DNA of 64,000 bases from Chelatococcus albus (GCF_030067675.1 NZ_JASJEV010000004.1:186001-250000), one strand, 5' to 3'. Positions 1 through 8,745 are shown, counted from the first letter of the stretch. Notes: generated from the letters alone by a model not told the origin. Made by a program: numbers and translations.

Positions 1-524
1 CCGAAGGCCGAGCGCAGGAGCCCGAGCTGCTGGGCGACCGGGCTGTCGCCGGGTTCCTCCACGGGCGCGGCGGCGCCGGCGATCAGCGCATCGAGATGCA
101 TGATGCGCGTCTGCAGACGCAGCGAATGCCCGATGAGATCCTGCAGCTTGACGGGAAGAAGGGCGAACAGCTCCGGCGCCGACGTCTGATCCTGCCAGGT
201 GAGCTTCACCTTGTTCTGCTCCTGCCGGGCCTGTTCGGGGGTCATCTCCCCTTCCGCCACGGCGCGTTGCACGAGGAGCCACGAGGCGATCTGCATCAGG
301 CGCGTGGTGAGTCGCATGCTCTCGGTGGCGTAGGCGAGCGAGCCCTGCCGCACGAGGCCGCGCGAATCGTCGCGCCCCTGGCCGTCGAGATAGGCGGCCG
401 TCTCCTCGATGAGACCCATGCCCTCGCGGAAGAGGAGGCGGAAGGATTCGGACGAGACGAAGCTCTGGCCGAAGGAAATGGGCGTCACTCTCTGGGCCGC
501 CGGCAACATGGTCGGTTCAGTCAT
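1..524 (-). CDS. rcdA: RcdA-like regulator of CtrA degradation (DUF1465), partial
   Basis: Runs off the left edge; 174 codons are visible from the ATG at 522-524. The N-terminus (MTEPTMLPAAQRVTPISFG), followed by a mostly helical protein, matches what I know of the DUF1465 family, to which Caulobacter RcdA belongs. RcdA is a ClpXP adaptor-type protein that, with CpdR and PopA, delivers CtrA for proteolysis at the G1-S transition. A cpdR gene lies in this same window at 35221-35580. Upstream are a TTAA-rich inverted repeat (638-664) and a candidate small RNA pointing towards the gene. Family identity is recalled, not searched. Confidence 0.8.
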   Translation of the reverse strand, partial: MTEPTMLPAAQRVTPISFGQSFVSSESFRLLFREGMGLIEETAAYLDGQGRDDSRGLVRQGSLAYATESMRLTTRLMQIASWLLVQRAVAEGEMTPEQARQEQNKVKLTWQDQTSAPELFALLPVKLQDLIGHSLRLQTRIMHLDALIAGAAAPVEEPGDSPVAQQLGLLRSAF

Positions 525-637
525 ATTCGTCTCGCCTCCCGTCGTCGAACGGCGGCCTGTCCCGTCCCGGGACGAGGCACCCCGCTTCGGAGGCGACCTC
601 GCAAATCTAGCGCCGGGGCCTCGCACACGCCCGGTAA

Positions 638-664
638 CCTATCGTTAAGGTTAACGTCGATAGG
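638..664. promoter_or_regulatory. Inverted repeat upstream of rcdA, CtrA-like half sites inside
   Basis: Arms CCTATCG (638-644) and CGATAGG (658-664) are perfect complements enclosing TTAAGGTTAACGT. Read on the minus strand the centre is GTTAACCTTAACG, which carries the TTAACC half-site typical of CtrA. It lies about 114 bp upstream of the rcdA start. The repeat is directly visible; the binding protein is inference. Confidence 0.45.
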
Positions 665-735
665 AGTCTGTGGACAGAGGCTCGACTAGTCCGGACGGAG
701 GCGGCGCGGACCCGCCCCGCACGCAGGTCTGCCGG

Positions 736-761
736 AAAAAAGAGCCGCCCGAAGGCGGCTC
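736..761 (-). terminator. Rho-independent terminator
   Basis: Stem GAGCCGCC/GGCGGCTC (742-749 with 754-761) around a 4-nt loop. On the minus strand it is followed by six T (736-741). It ends the candidate small RNA A. Confidence 0.8.
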
Positions 762-828
762 GAAGTCATAACAGGGAGGCGTCAAACAGAGTGGACAGGA
801 GCCACTCGACATCCAGAAGACTGGACGG
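736..828 (-). ncRNA. Candidate trans-acting small RNA A, about 93 nt
   Basis: On the minus strand, a plausible -10 (TATTAC, 840-835) is followed by a short hairpin (812-825, TCCAG/CTGGA), a second hairpin (789-807, GAGTGG/CCACTC) whose 7-nt loop is CTCCTGT, and a single-stranded linker with GCCTCCCT. A strong terminator with six U closes the unit. No protein gene on this strand ends here. CU-rich loops able to pair with Shine-Dalgarno sequences are typical of alphaproteobacterial trans-acting sRNAs. The 5' end is a guess from the -10 position. A second RNA of the same design lies at 36734-36828. Confidence 0.5.
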
Positions 829-851
829 TTTCCTGTAATAATCGAGAAAGC

Positions 852-866
852 TTAAGAGACCGTTAA
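852..866. promoter_or_regulatory. Perfect CtrA box TTAA-N7-TTAA
   Basis: TTAA (852-855), seven bases, TTAA (863-866). This is the exact consensus of the cell-cycle master regulator CtrA. Eight fixed A/T bases at this spacing should be rare in such GC-rich DNA. Its centre lies about 31 bp upstream of the predicted start of small RNA A, the usual position for a CtrA-activated promoter. It lies about 120 bp upstream of the acetyltransferase on the other side, so it could serve either direction. Confidence 0.55.
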
Positions 867-985
867 CGGCCACGGCCGGGTTGCCCGGAGATGTCCCGAT
901 TTGAGCCGGCTCGGTCGGGCGGCAAGCAATGTCGCGGAAATCGCCCGGGACCCACCTTCATCCCGGCTCGACGGCGGAGTTCACC

Positions 986-1444
986 ATGCCACCCGAGCTT
1001 GTCGTCAGACCCTTCGTTCCCGGCGACGATGCCGCCTGCCGGGCCCTCGCGAGCCGTGCCGCCATGTCCTCCTACGGCGAGCGGCTGCCTGACGCCCGCG
1101 CCGCCCTCGCCGATCCGGCGACGCCGCTCGAGGCGGTTGCGCTGCGGCTCGTGGCGCTGGCAGACGACGCGATCGTCGGGTTCGTCGACGTCGAGGGCCA
1201 CCATGTCGCCAATCTCTTCGTCGATCCGGCCGTGCAGGGCCGGCAGATCGGCGCGGCGCTCCTCTCGGAAGCGGAGGCGCGGATCGCCGGCGACGTGACG
1301 CTCAACGTCTTCATCGTCAATCCGCGTGCCCGCGCCTTCTACGAGCGGCACGGCTACGTCTGCACCGGCACCCGGCGCACCATCTTCTTCGGCGCGGAAG
1401 CCAAGATGTGGTCGATGGTCAAGCGACGGGGCGGCGGCGACTGA
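986..1444 (+). CDS. GNAT-family N-acetyltransferase
   Basis: 152 aa from the ATG at 986, preceded by GGCGGAG at a usable distance; an upstream in-frame ATG at 929 lacks this support. It shows the GNAT pattern: a beta strand with VANLFVDPAVQGRQIGAALL (acetyl-CoA pyrophosphate loop, Q/R-x-x-G-x-A/G type) and a C-terminal NPRARAFYERHGY segment. Acetyl-CoA is the donor; the acceptor cannot be deduced. Monocistronic between rcdA and a convergent DUF1192 gene. Confidence 0.85.
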   Translation: MPPELVVRPFVPGDDAACRALASRAAMSSYGERLPDARAALADPATPLEAVALRLVALADDAIVGFVDVEGHHVANLFVDPAVQGRQIGAALLSEAEARIAGDVTLNVFIVNPRARAFYERHGYVCTGTRRTIFFGAEAKMWSMVKRRGGGD

Positions 1445-1458
1445 CCTGAGCGCCCCGC

Positions 1459-1653
1459 TCAACGCTTGAAGAAGGCGTTCGCCGCCTCGCGGGAAGCCGC
1501 CTTGGCGGCGCGCGCCGCCTCCAGCCGTTCGATCTCTCCCTTCAGCAGCGCGATCCGCTCGTCGAGCTCGCCGACCGACAGGAGAGACAGATCCTGCCCG
1601 ATCTCGTGCACCGGTTTGGGACGCGGCTTCTCGTCCGCGAAGGGATCGCTCAT
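1459..1653 (-). CDS. DUF1192 family small protein
   Basis: 64 aa. The ATG at 1651-1653 follows GGGGAGGAGCGAGCC, a strong ribosome-binding site. The N-terminus is MSDPFADEKPRPKP; the middle (LSVGELDERIALLKGEIERLE) is a short amphipathic coiled coil, and the tail is Ala/Arg rich. This is the layout of DUF1192 proteins, which are conserved in Alphaproteobacteria and have no settled function. It is divergent from the quinone oxidoreductase, with 127 bp of shared promoter space. Confidence 0.8.
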   Translation of the reverse strand: MSDPFADEKPRPKPVHEIGQDLSLLSVGELDERIALLKGEIERLEAARAAKAASREAANAFFKR

Positions 1654-1780
1654 GGCTCGCTCCTCCCCATCTTCCGTCCGCCGGGTCGGGGAGCATAATC
1701 GGGCTCGCCCGTGGTTGTCACGGCGCGCGCCATCTGCGATGCCGGACGTTATCGCACGACCAGCAAGAGGGGACCGAGCC

Positions 1781-2779
1781 ATGACGGACGCTCTGCCAGC
1801 CACGATGCGCGCCATCGGCATCGCCGAGCCGGGCGGTCCCGACGTGCTGCGCGTCGAGGAGCGCCCGGTGCCGCGGCCCGGACCGGGGGAGGTGCTGGTG
1901 CGGGTCGTGGCGGCGGGCGTCAACCGCCCGGACGTGGCCCAGCGCCAGGGCCACTATCCGCCGCCACCCGGCGCCCCCGACATCCCCGGGCTCGAGATCG
2001 CAGGCGAGATCGTCGCCCTCGGCACGCATGTCAAGCGCTGGCGCATCGGCGACCAGGTCTGCGCCCTCGTGCCGGGGGGCGGCTATGCCGAGTTCGCCAC
2101 GGTTCACGAGACGAACGCCCTCCCCGTTCCGCACGGCCTGACGCTGATGGAGGCCGCCGCCCTTCCCGAGACCTATTTCACGGTCTGGAGCAACGTTTTC
2201 GAGCGCGGCCGGCTGTCGGCGGGCGAGACGCTGCTCGTGCACGGCGGCACTTCCGGCATCGGCACGACGGCGATCCAGCTCGCCAAGGCCTTCGGCGCGC
2301 GCGTCGTCGCCACCGCCGGCTCGGACGAGAAATGCGAGGCCTGCCGGGCGCTCGGCGCGGACGTGGCCGTCAACTACCACACCCGGGATTTCGTCGCCGA
2401 GACCAAGGCCGCGACCGGCAGGGGCGCCGACGTCATCCTCGACGTGGTCGGCGGCAGCTACATCGCGCGCAACTACGAGGCGGCGGCCGTCGACGGCCGC
2501 ATCGTGCAGATCGCCTTCCTGGAGGGTTCGACCGCCACGGTCGACTTCCGCCGCCTCATGCTGAAGCGGCTGACGCATACGGGCGCGACCCTGCGCAACC
2601 GCCCCGTGGAGGAGAAGGCGGCGCTCGCCGCCGCGCTCGAAGAGCGCGTGTGGCCGCTTCTCGCCGAGGGGCGGTGCAAGCCGCGCATCCATGCGACCTT
2701 CCCGCTGCAGAAGGCGGCCGAGGCGCACGCGCTCATGGAATCAAGCGCGCATGTGGGCAAGATCGTGCTCCTCACCTGA
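1781..2779 (+). CDS. NAD(P)H-quinone oxidoreductase, PIG3/TP53I3-like medium-chain dehydrogenase family
   Basis: 332 aa, zinc-independent medium-chain dehydrogenase/reductase. A GroES-like N-terminal half is followed by the nucleotide-binding segment GGTSGIGTTAIQLAKAFGA and the tail AHALMESSAHVGKIVL. The family reduces quinones with NADPH. The start was chosen at ATG 1781 because it follows AGAGGGGACC, and because the open frame further upstream (from 1466) overlaps the DUF1192 gene. The physiological quinone is unknown. Confidence 0.88.
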   Translation: MTDALPATMRAIGIAEPGGPDVLRVEERPVPRPGPGEVLVRVVAAGVNRPDVAQRQGHYPPPPGAPDIPGLEIAGEIVALGTHVKRWRIGDQVCALVPGGGYAEFATVHETNALPVPHGLTLMEAAALPETYFTVWSNVFERGRLSAGETLLVHGGTSGIGTTAIQLAKAFGARVVATAGSDEKCEACRALGADVAVNYHTRDFVAETKAATGRGADVILDVVGGSYIARNYEAAAVDGRIVQIAFLEGSTATVDFRRLMLKRLTHTGATLRNRPVEEKAALAAALEERVWPLLAEGRCKPRIHATFPLQKAAEAHALMESSAHVGKIVLLT

Positions 2780-2948
2780 CGTTGCGCGATTGCAACGGGG
2801 CGCGGACGCGCATATAGTTCGCCCGTTTCCCCATCTTCGGTGGTAACTAACGCTCCGGCGCAAGCCGGGCCGGAGCACGAGAGAGTTTTGTCCGATGCCC
2901 GCTGCCCCCCGCGAGGGCGCGGCGAGGCGCCGTTTCAAGGAGCCGACC

Positions 2949-3668
2949 ATGTCCACCGGACCGCTGATGCCGAAGGCGACTGCCGTTTGGCTCGTGGAGA
3001 ACACGTCGCTGACCTTCGAGCAGATCGCCGACTTCTGCCACCTGCACCCGCTCGAGGTGAAGGGGATCGCCGACGGCGAGGTCGCGGCCGGCATCAAGGG
3101 CCTCGACCCGACCGTCAGCGGCCAGCTCACCCGTGAGGAGATCGAGCGGGCACAGCGCGAGCCCTCATACCGGCTGAAGGTAGCCCCGCCCAAGGTCAAG
3201 CTGCCGGAGGTCAAGCGCAAGAAAGGTCCGCGCTACACGCCCGTGTCGCGCCGCCAGGACCGGCCCAATGCCATCCTCTGGCTGCTTCGCAACCATCCCG
3301 AGCTCAAGGATGCGCAGATCATGCGCCTCGTCGGCACGACGAAGACCACGATCGAGCAGATCCGCAACCGCACCCACTGGAACACGGCGAATCTCTCGCC
3401 GATGGATCCCGTCACGCTCGGCCTGTGCTCGCAGATCGACCTCGACTTCGAGGTGGCTCGCGCCGCCAAGGATCGTCCGCAGGTCCAGCCGGAAGCCGGC
3501 GCGACCCTGCTGCCGACCGAGGTGACGACCGCCAAGGAAGAGGCCCGCGAGCCCTTCGGCGGCGACTTCGCGCAGCCCAAGCGCAAGAAGGAGGAGGAGC
3601 TCGACGTCGAAAGCGTCTTCGCCAAGCTCAAGCAACTGAAGCGCGACGACCACGACGACGGCGAGTGA
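2949..3668 (+). CDS. trcR: DUF1013 protein, TrcR-like RNA polymerase-associated cell-cycle regulator
   Basis: 239 aa starting MSTGPLMPKATAVWLVENT after AAGGAG. The N-terminal helices are followed by the basic linker KVKLPEVKRKKGPRYTP (about 75-90), a conserved block RRQDRPNAILWLLRNHPELKDAQIMRLVGTT resembling a helix-turn-helix, and a charged, probably disordered tail rich in K/E/D. This matches DUF1013, whose Caulobacter member TrcR tracks with RNA polymerase and affects cell-cycle gene expression. An in-frame ATG at 2895 is possible but lacks a ribosome-binding site. The stand-alone gene has a GC-rich hairpin after its stop. Confidence 0.85.
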   Translation: MSTGPLMPKATAVWLVENTSLTFEQIADFCHLHPLEVKGIADGEVAAGIKGLDPTVSGQLTREEIERAQREPSYRLKVAPPKVKLPEVKRKKGPRYTPVSRRQDRPNAILWLLRNHPELKDAQIMRLVGTTKTTIEQIRNRTHWNTANLSPMDPVTLGLCSQIDLDFEVARAAKDRPQVQPEAGATLLPTEVTTAKEEAREPFGGDFAQPKRKKEEELDVESVFAKLKQLKRDDHDDGE

Positions 3669-4078
3669 TCCCGAGGGGCCATCACCGCGGCCCCCTTCGT
3701 CCCGGGTTGGGGGGCGAGCGCCGCCCCCCAACGCCGCACCGCTGCGGCGCCTGGCCGATCCCTTCCCGGGGGCGGGACCATTGATCATCGAGCAGGCGAT
3801 TGCCCGCCCTTCCGGCCCGTTTCCGGTTCTTCGCGCCGAACGGCATAGCCGCTCACGACAAAAATGCGCAGTTCGACCCCGAAGGACGACCCGCGGGTCA
3901 TGGAAGTCTGGCGGCCGGCAGTGGAGGCGACGCAAGATTTCCTCACCGCGGACGCGTGACATCGCAACCGAAGTGGCCGCGTTCCATCCCGGCGCGCCCC
4001 TCGATCTCGCCGTGGATGAACCCTATCCTTGCGACGTTCCCCGTGAGAAATGGGGGGCGGTTGCGCGCCGGCTGCTTC
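3669..4078. other. 410-bp gap between trcR and an acyl-CoA synthetase gene
   Basis: Convergent intergenic region. It contains GC-rich hairpins, for instance CGCCGC/GCGGCG at 3732-3749, but no clear T-run terminator. Short open frames on both strands show no recognisable protein and no good ribosome-binding site. I see no RNA gene. Confidence 0.5.
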
Positions 4079-6016
4079 CTAGCCGCCGAGGCCGTGGCGC
4101 CTCAGTGCCTCACCGATCTCCTCGAGGATGGCCGGATCGTCGATCGTCGCGGGCAGGGACCAGGGCTCCGCGTCGGCGATCTTCTTCATGGTGCCGCGCA
4201 GGATCTTGCCCGAGCGCGTCTTGGGCAGCCGGCCGACGGTGACGGCGAGCTTGAAGGCGGCGACCGGTCCGATCTTCTCGCGCACCAGCGCGACAATCTC
4301 CGCCTCGATCTCCACCGGGCTGCGGGTCACGCCACTCTTCAACACGATGAAGCCGCAGGGTACCTCGCCCTTGAGTTCGTCCCTCACGCCGATGACAGCG
4401 CATTCGGCCACGTCGGGGTGGGAGGCGAGCACCTCCTCCATGCCGCCCGTCGAGAGGCGATGGCCGGCGACGTTGATGATGTCGTCGGTGCGCCCCATGA
4501 TGAACAGATAGCCGTCCTCGTCCACGAAGCCGGCGTCGGCCGTCTTGTAGTAGCCCGGGAATTCGGTGAGGTAGCTTTCGCGGAAACGGTCGTCGGCCTT
4601 CCACAGGGTCGGCAGGCAGCCGGGCGGGAGCGGCATCCTGACGACGATGGAGCCCATGGTGTTCGCAGGCAGCTCCTTCGCCGCCTCGTCAACGACGCGC
4701 ACGTCGTAGCCGGGCATCGGCACCGTCGGCGAACCGTGCTTCACCGGCAGGACGCCGAGACCGACCGGGTTGGCGGCGACGGGCCAGCCCGTTTCCGTCT
4801 GCCACCAGTGGTCGATCACCGGCACACCAAGGATGTGCTCGGCCCATTGCACGGTGTCCGGGTCGGCGCGCTCGCCGGCGAGGAAGAGGGTGCGGAAGCG
4901 GGAAAGATCATGTCCGGCAAGGAGGGCTGCCCGCGGATCCTCCTTCTTGATGGCGCGGAAGGCCGTGGGGGCGGTGAAGAGTGCCACCACCCCGTGCTCG
5001 GCGATGACGCGCCAGTAGGCGCCGGCGTCGGGGGTGCCGACCGGCTTGCCCTCGTAGAGGATCGAGGTGCAGCCGTGGATGAGCGGGCCGTAGACGATGT
5101 AGCTGTGGCCGACGACCCAGCCGACATCCGAGGCCGCCCAGAACACCTCCCCCGGATCGATGCCATAGAGGTGCTGCATCGACCAGGCGAGGGCGACCAT
5201 GTGCCCGCCGTTGTCGCGCACCACCCCCTTGGGCTGGCCCGTCGTGCCCGACGTATAGAGGATGTAGAGCGGGTCGGTCGCCGCGAGCGGCACGCAGTCG
5301 GCATCCTTGCCGGCAGCGCGCGCGGCGGCGACGGTCTCGGCCCAGTCGAGATCGCGGCCCTTGACGAGGGACGCTTCCGCCTGCGGCCGCTGCAGGATCA
5401 GGCATTTCTCGGGCTTCACGCGGGCGAGGTCGATGGCCTCGTCGAGGAGAGGCTTGTAGGCGACGATGCGCGCCCCCTCGATGCCGCAGGAAGCGGAGAG
5501 GATGAGCCTGGGCTCGGCGTCGTCGAGGCGCGTCGCCAGTTCCTTGGCGGCGAAGCCCCCGAAGACGACGGAATGGACGGCGCCGATGCGGGCGCAGGCG
5601 AGCATGGCCACCGCCGCCTCGGGCACCATCGGCATGTAGATGACGACGCGATCGCCCTTCGCCACGCCGAGATCGCGCAGGACGGCGGCGAGCGTGCGCA
5701 CCTCGGAGAGGAGGCCGCTGTAGGAGATGCTGCGCTTCGTGCCGGTGACCGGGCTGTCGTAGATGATCGCCGGCTGGGCGCCGCGGCCGCGCTCCACGTG
5801 GCGGTCGAGGGCGTTGTAGCAGGTGTTGCACAGCGCGCCCGGGAACCAGCGGCCATAGACGTCGAGCGTCGGGTCGAACACCTGCGCCCACGGCCGCATC
5901 CAGTCGATGGCCTGGGCGGCCTCGGCCCAGAAGCCGTGGGAATCGCGCTGCCAATGCCCATAGACCTCGTGGTAGCGGCTCGTCATGATCGCCTTGGGCG
6001 CTGCGCTCATCGGCAT
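4079..6016 (-). CDS. prpE: Propionyl-CoA/acetyl-CoA synthetase (PrpE-like AMP-forming ligase)
   Basis: 645 aa. It activates a short-chain carboxylate to its CoA thioester through an acyl-adenylate. The P-loop-like motif YTSGTTGQPKG is at 254-264, the WWQTETGWP motif lies in the middle, and the C-terminal KTRSGK gives the catalytic lysine, about K604. An N-terminal ACAS_N-type segment (YHEVYGHWQRDSHGFW) places it with acetyl/propionyl-CoA synthetases. No long insertion is seen. The start ATG follows AGGAGG. Substrate preference between acetate and propionate is not certain. Confidence 0.85.
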   Translation of the reverse strand: MPMSAAPKAIMTSRYHEVYGHWQRDSHGFWAEAAQAIDWMRPWAQVFDPTLDVYGRWFPGALCNTCYNALDRHVERGRGAQPAIIYDSPVTGTKRSISYSGLLSEVRTLAAVLRDLGVAKGDRVVIYMPMVPEAAVAMLACARIGAVHSVVFGGFAAKELATRLDDAEPRLILSASCGIEGARIVAYKPLLDEAIDLARVKPEKCLILQRPQAEASLVKGRDLDWAETVAAARAAGKDADCVPLAATDPLYILYTSGTTGQPKGVVRDNGGHMVALAWSMQHLYGIDPGEVFWAASDVGWVVGHSYIVYGPLIHGCTSILYEGKPVGTPDAGAYWRVIAEHGVVALFTAPTAFRAIKKEDPRAALLAGHDLSRFRTLFLAGERADPDTVQWAEHILGVPVIDHWWQTETGWPVAANPVGLGVLPVKHGSPTVPMPGYDVRVVDEAAKELPANTMGSIVVRMPLPPGCLPTLWKADDRFRESYLTEFPGYYKTADAGFVDEDGYLFIMGRTDDIINVAGHRLSTGGMEEVLASHPDVAECAVIGVRDELKGEVPCGFIVLKSGVTRSPVEIEAEIVALVREKIGPVAAFKLAVTVGRLPKTRSGKILRGTMKKIADAEPWSLPATIDDPAILEEIGEALRRHGLGG

Positions 6017-6233
6017 GGGCTCCCTCCTGGGGCGGCGGCCGCAACGGCGACTGCCCTCGCCCCGTGACTGCGTCGTCTCTCTCGTCTTCTCGTTCGTTGG
6101 AGCCGTGCCCGTCCGGGCCCTGCGCTCGGGCGTGGATCGTGCGGTTCCCGGCCAGCCGATGCAAGGCGGCAGGCTTGAGACTTTCGGCTTGGGACCTTAG
6201 CACGAGGCACCCACATCCCGCCGCGTCGCCGCG

Positions 6234-6992
6234 ATGATCGCCGATCCCTTCTTCTACCTCGCCGCCGTCCCGGCGGTCGTCATCGTCGGCCTCGCCAAGG
6301 GCGGCTTTGTCGGCCTCGGCATTCTCGGCATTCCGCTCATCGCCCTCGTCGTCCCACCGATGCAGGCGGCCGCGATCATGCTGCCGATCCTCATGGTGCA
6401 GGACGTGGTCAGCATCTGGGCCTATCGCCGCCATGTCGACAGGCGCACGCTCGCCGTGATGCTGCCGGGCGCGCTTGCCGGCATCGTGCTCGGCGCCGCC
6501 ACTGCGGCCATCGTCTCCGACGCGCACGTGCGCCTCATCGTCGGCATCGTCGCCCTCGCCTTCGCGGCCAACTGGTGGTTCGGCCTTTCGCGCCAGGTGG
6601 CGGCACACCGGCCGGGCGGCGTGGCCTCGGGCCTCTTCTGGGGCGGTGTCTCGAGCTTCACGAGCTTCGTCAGCCACGCCGGCGGACCACCCTTCCAGGT
6701 GCACGTGCTGCCGCTCAACCTGACGCGCGACACGCTGGTCGGCACGACGGCCTGGTTCTTCGCCATCGTCAATCTGGTGAAGGTCGCACCCTATTTCTGG
6801 CTCGGCCAGTTCACGTGCGGCAACCTGCTCACTGCGGCCGTTCTGTTCCCGGCCGCCGTCGCCTCCACGCTCGCCGGCGTGTGGGTGGTGCGGCGCATCG
6901 ACGGCCGACGCTTCTACCGCATCATTTACGGGCTCCTCGCGCTCGTCGGCATCAAGCTCGTCGCCGACGGGATCGGCGCGCTCCTGCCCTGA
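6234..6992 (+). CDS. TauE/SafE family permease (sulfite/anion exporter type)
   Basis: 252 aa polytopic membrane protein with seven to eight hydrophobic segments and almost no soluble part. The N-terminal FFYLAAVPAVVIVGLAKGGFVGLG and the internal GGVSSFTSFVSHAGGPPFQVHVLP repeat the TauE/SafE signature, including the conserved H-A-G-G-P-P motif. Members export sulfite, sulfoacetate or related organic anions across the inner membrane; the substrate here is unknown. It stands alone, divergent from prpE and followed 99 bp later by an acyl-CoA synthetase. Confidence 0.85.
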   Translation: MIADPFFYLAAVPAVVIVGLAKGGFVGLGILGIPLIALVVPPMQAAAIMLPILMVQDVVSIWAYRRHVDRRTLAVMLPGALAGIVLGAATAAIVSDAHVRLIVGIVALAFAANWWFGLSRQVAAHRPGGVASGLFWGGVSSFTSFVSHAGGPPFQVHVLPLNLTRDTLVGTTAWFFAIVNLVKVAPYFWLGQFTCGNLLTAAVLFPAAVASTLAGVWVVRRIDGRRFYRIIYGLLALVGIKLVADGIGALLP

Positions 6993-7091
6993 AGCGCGGC
7001 CCCACCGTCCCGCCTTTCGGCTGATTGATTGCCGCACCGTCCGGCTTAGGCTCTCATGACGCCCATGAAAGCCGCCGGGGGGGACGCAAAC

Positions 7092-8720
7092 ATGACGCCG
7101 ACGCCGTACGACATCGACCTCGACAAGAACCCGGCGAACTTCCAGCCGCTGACGCCCCTCACCTTCCTGGAGCGTGCGGCGAGCGTCTTCCCCCAGCGAA
7201 CCGCGGTGGTGCATGGGACGCTTTCCCGCAGCTATGCCGAGTTCTACGCGCGCTCGCGCCGGCTCGCCTCGGCGCTCGCGGCGCACGGCATCGAGCGCGG
7301 CGACACGGTCTCCGTCATGCTGTCCAACACGCCGGCGATGCTGGAATGCCACTACGGCGTGCCGATGACCGGCGGCGTGCTCAACACGCTCAACACGCGC
7401 CTCGACGCCGCCATCATCGCCTTCACCCTCGACCACGCCGAAACGAAGGTGCTCATCACCGACCGCGAGTTCTCGAAGACAGTGAAGGAGGCACTCGCCC
7501 TCGCCAAGGCCAAGCCGCTCGTCATCGACTACGACGATCCCGAGTACGATGGCCCGGGCGAAAGGCTCGGCGGCATCGACTACGAGGAGTTCGTCGGCTC
7601 GGGCGATCCGGACTTCGCCTGGTCGCCTCCCGCCGACGAGTGGGACGCCATCAGCCTCAACTACACCTCCGGCACGACCGGCGATCCCAAGGGCGTGGTC
7701 TACCACCACCGCGGCGCCTATCTCCTTGCGATGGGCAACATCGTCACCTGCGGCATGGGCAAGCACCCGGTCTATCTGTGGACACTGCCGATGTTCCACT
7801 GCAACGGCTGGTGCTTCCCCTGGTCCATCTCCATCGTCGCGGGCACGCACGTCTGCCTGCGACAGGTGCGGGCCAGGGCCATGTACGCCGCCCTCGCCGA
7901 CCACGGCGTCACGCATCTGTGCGGCGCGCCCATCGTCATGGCGACGCTGCTCAACGCGCCGGCGGCGGAGAAGCGCGACTTCCGGCAGAAAGTCTCCTTC
8001 TTCACCGCCGCGGCGCCGCCGCCGGAGGCCGTGCTCGCCGCCATGAAGGAAGCCGGCTTCGAGGTGACGCATCTCTACGGACTGACCGAGACCTACGGCC
8101 CGGCGGTGGTGAACGACTGGCACGAGGAATGGAACACGCTGTCCGGCGCCGACTACGCGGTGAAGAAGGCGCGCCAGGGCGTGCGCTACCTGCCGCTCGA
8201 GGCCCTCGAGGTCATCGATCCCGAGACGATGCGGCCGGTGCCCGCCGACGGCGAAACCCTCGGCGAGGTGATGTTCCGCGGCAATGTCGTGATGAAGGGC
8301 TATCTGAAGAACCCCTCCGCCACGGCCAAGGCCTTCGAGGGCGGCTGGTTCCACTCCGGCGACCTCGGGGTGAAGCATCCCGACGGCTACATTCAGCTCA
8401 AGGACCGCTCCAAGGACATCATCATATCCGGCGGCGAGAACATCTCCTCCATCGAGGTGGAGGACGCGCTCTACAAGCACCCCGCCGTGCAGGCCGCCGC
8501 CGTGGTGGCGAAGCCGGACGAGAAATGGGGCGAGACGCCCTGCGCCTTCATCGAGCTGAAACCGGGCGCGACGGCCACGGCCGAGGAGCTCATCGCCTGG
8601 TGCCGCTCCAGGCTCGCAGCCTACAAATGCCCGCGCCATGTCGTCTTCATCGAACTGCCCAAGACCTCGACCGGCAAGATCCAGAAGTTCAAGCTGCGGG
8701 CCATGGCGAAGACGGCCTGA
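7092..8720 (+). CDS. AMP-forming acyl-CoA synthetase (medium/long-chain or DmdB-like)
   Basis: 542 aa with YTSGTTGDPKG at 191-201, LYGLTETYGP in the middle and the catalytic lysine in KTSTGK (about K529) near the C-terminus. The overall sequence resembles the group that includes 3-methylmercaptopropionate-CoA ligase DmdB and fatty acyl-CoA synthetases. The exact substrate cannot be read from sequence. The ATG at 7092 was chosen because it follows a GGGGGGGA stretch; an in-frame ATG at 7056 is possible. It ends at a GC-rich hairpin shared with the convergent YdcH gene. Confidence 0.85.
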   Translation: MTPTPYDIDLDKNPANFQPLTPLTFLERAASVFPQRTAVVHGTLSRSYAEFYARSRRLASALAAHGIERGDTVSVMLSNTPAMLECHYGVPMTGGVLNTLNTRLDAAIIAFTLDHAETKVLITDREFSKTVKEALALAKAKPLVIDYDDPEYDGPGERLGGIDYEEFVGSGDPDFAWSPPADEWDAISLNYTSGTTGDPKGVVYHHRGAYLLAMGNIVTCGMGKHPVYLWTLPMFHCNGWCFPWSISIVAGTHVCLRQVRARAMYAALADHGVTHLCGAPIVMATLLNAPAAEKRDFRQKVSFFTAAAPPPEAVLAAMKEAGFEVTHLYGLTETYGPAVVNDWHEEWNTLSGADYAVKKARQGVRYLPLEALEVIDPETMRPVPADGETLGEVMFRGNVVMKGYLKNPSATAKAFEGGWFHSGDLGVKHPDGYIQLKDRSKDIIISGGENISSIEVEDALYKHPAVQAAAVVAKPDEKWGETPCAFIELKPGATATAEELIAWCRSRLAAYKCPRHVVFIELPKTSTGKIQKFKLRAMAKTA

Positions 8721-8745
8721 GGCAGCCGCCGCCCGGACATGAGAA

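Larger units (their letters stand above)
525..985. other. 461-bp intergenic region with regulatory structure
   Basis: No convincing protein gene. It holds the upstream region of rcdA with an inverted repeat at 638-664, a minus-strand Rho-independent terminator at 736-761 that no protein gene accounts for, two further hairpins at 789-807 and 812-825, and a perfect CtrA box at 852-866. Together these suggest a small RNA gene read towards rcdA (listed separately). Confidence 0.7.

Noticed and set aside
3785..3967. 60-codon minus-strand frame after trcR
   Set aside because: No ribosome-binding site and a composition expected by chance.
3800..6067. 755-codon plus-strand open frame
   Set aside because: Antisense to the prpE-like gene, whose motifs are all intact. 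The frame is open because GC-rich coding DNA lacks stop codons in the complementary frame, and its sequence is low-complexity His/Arg/Gly.
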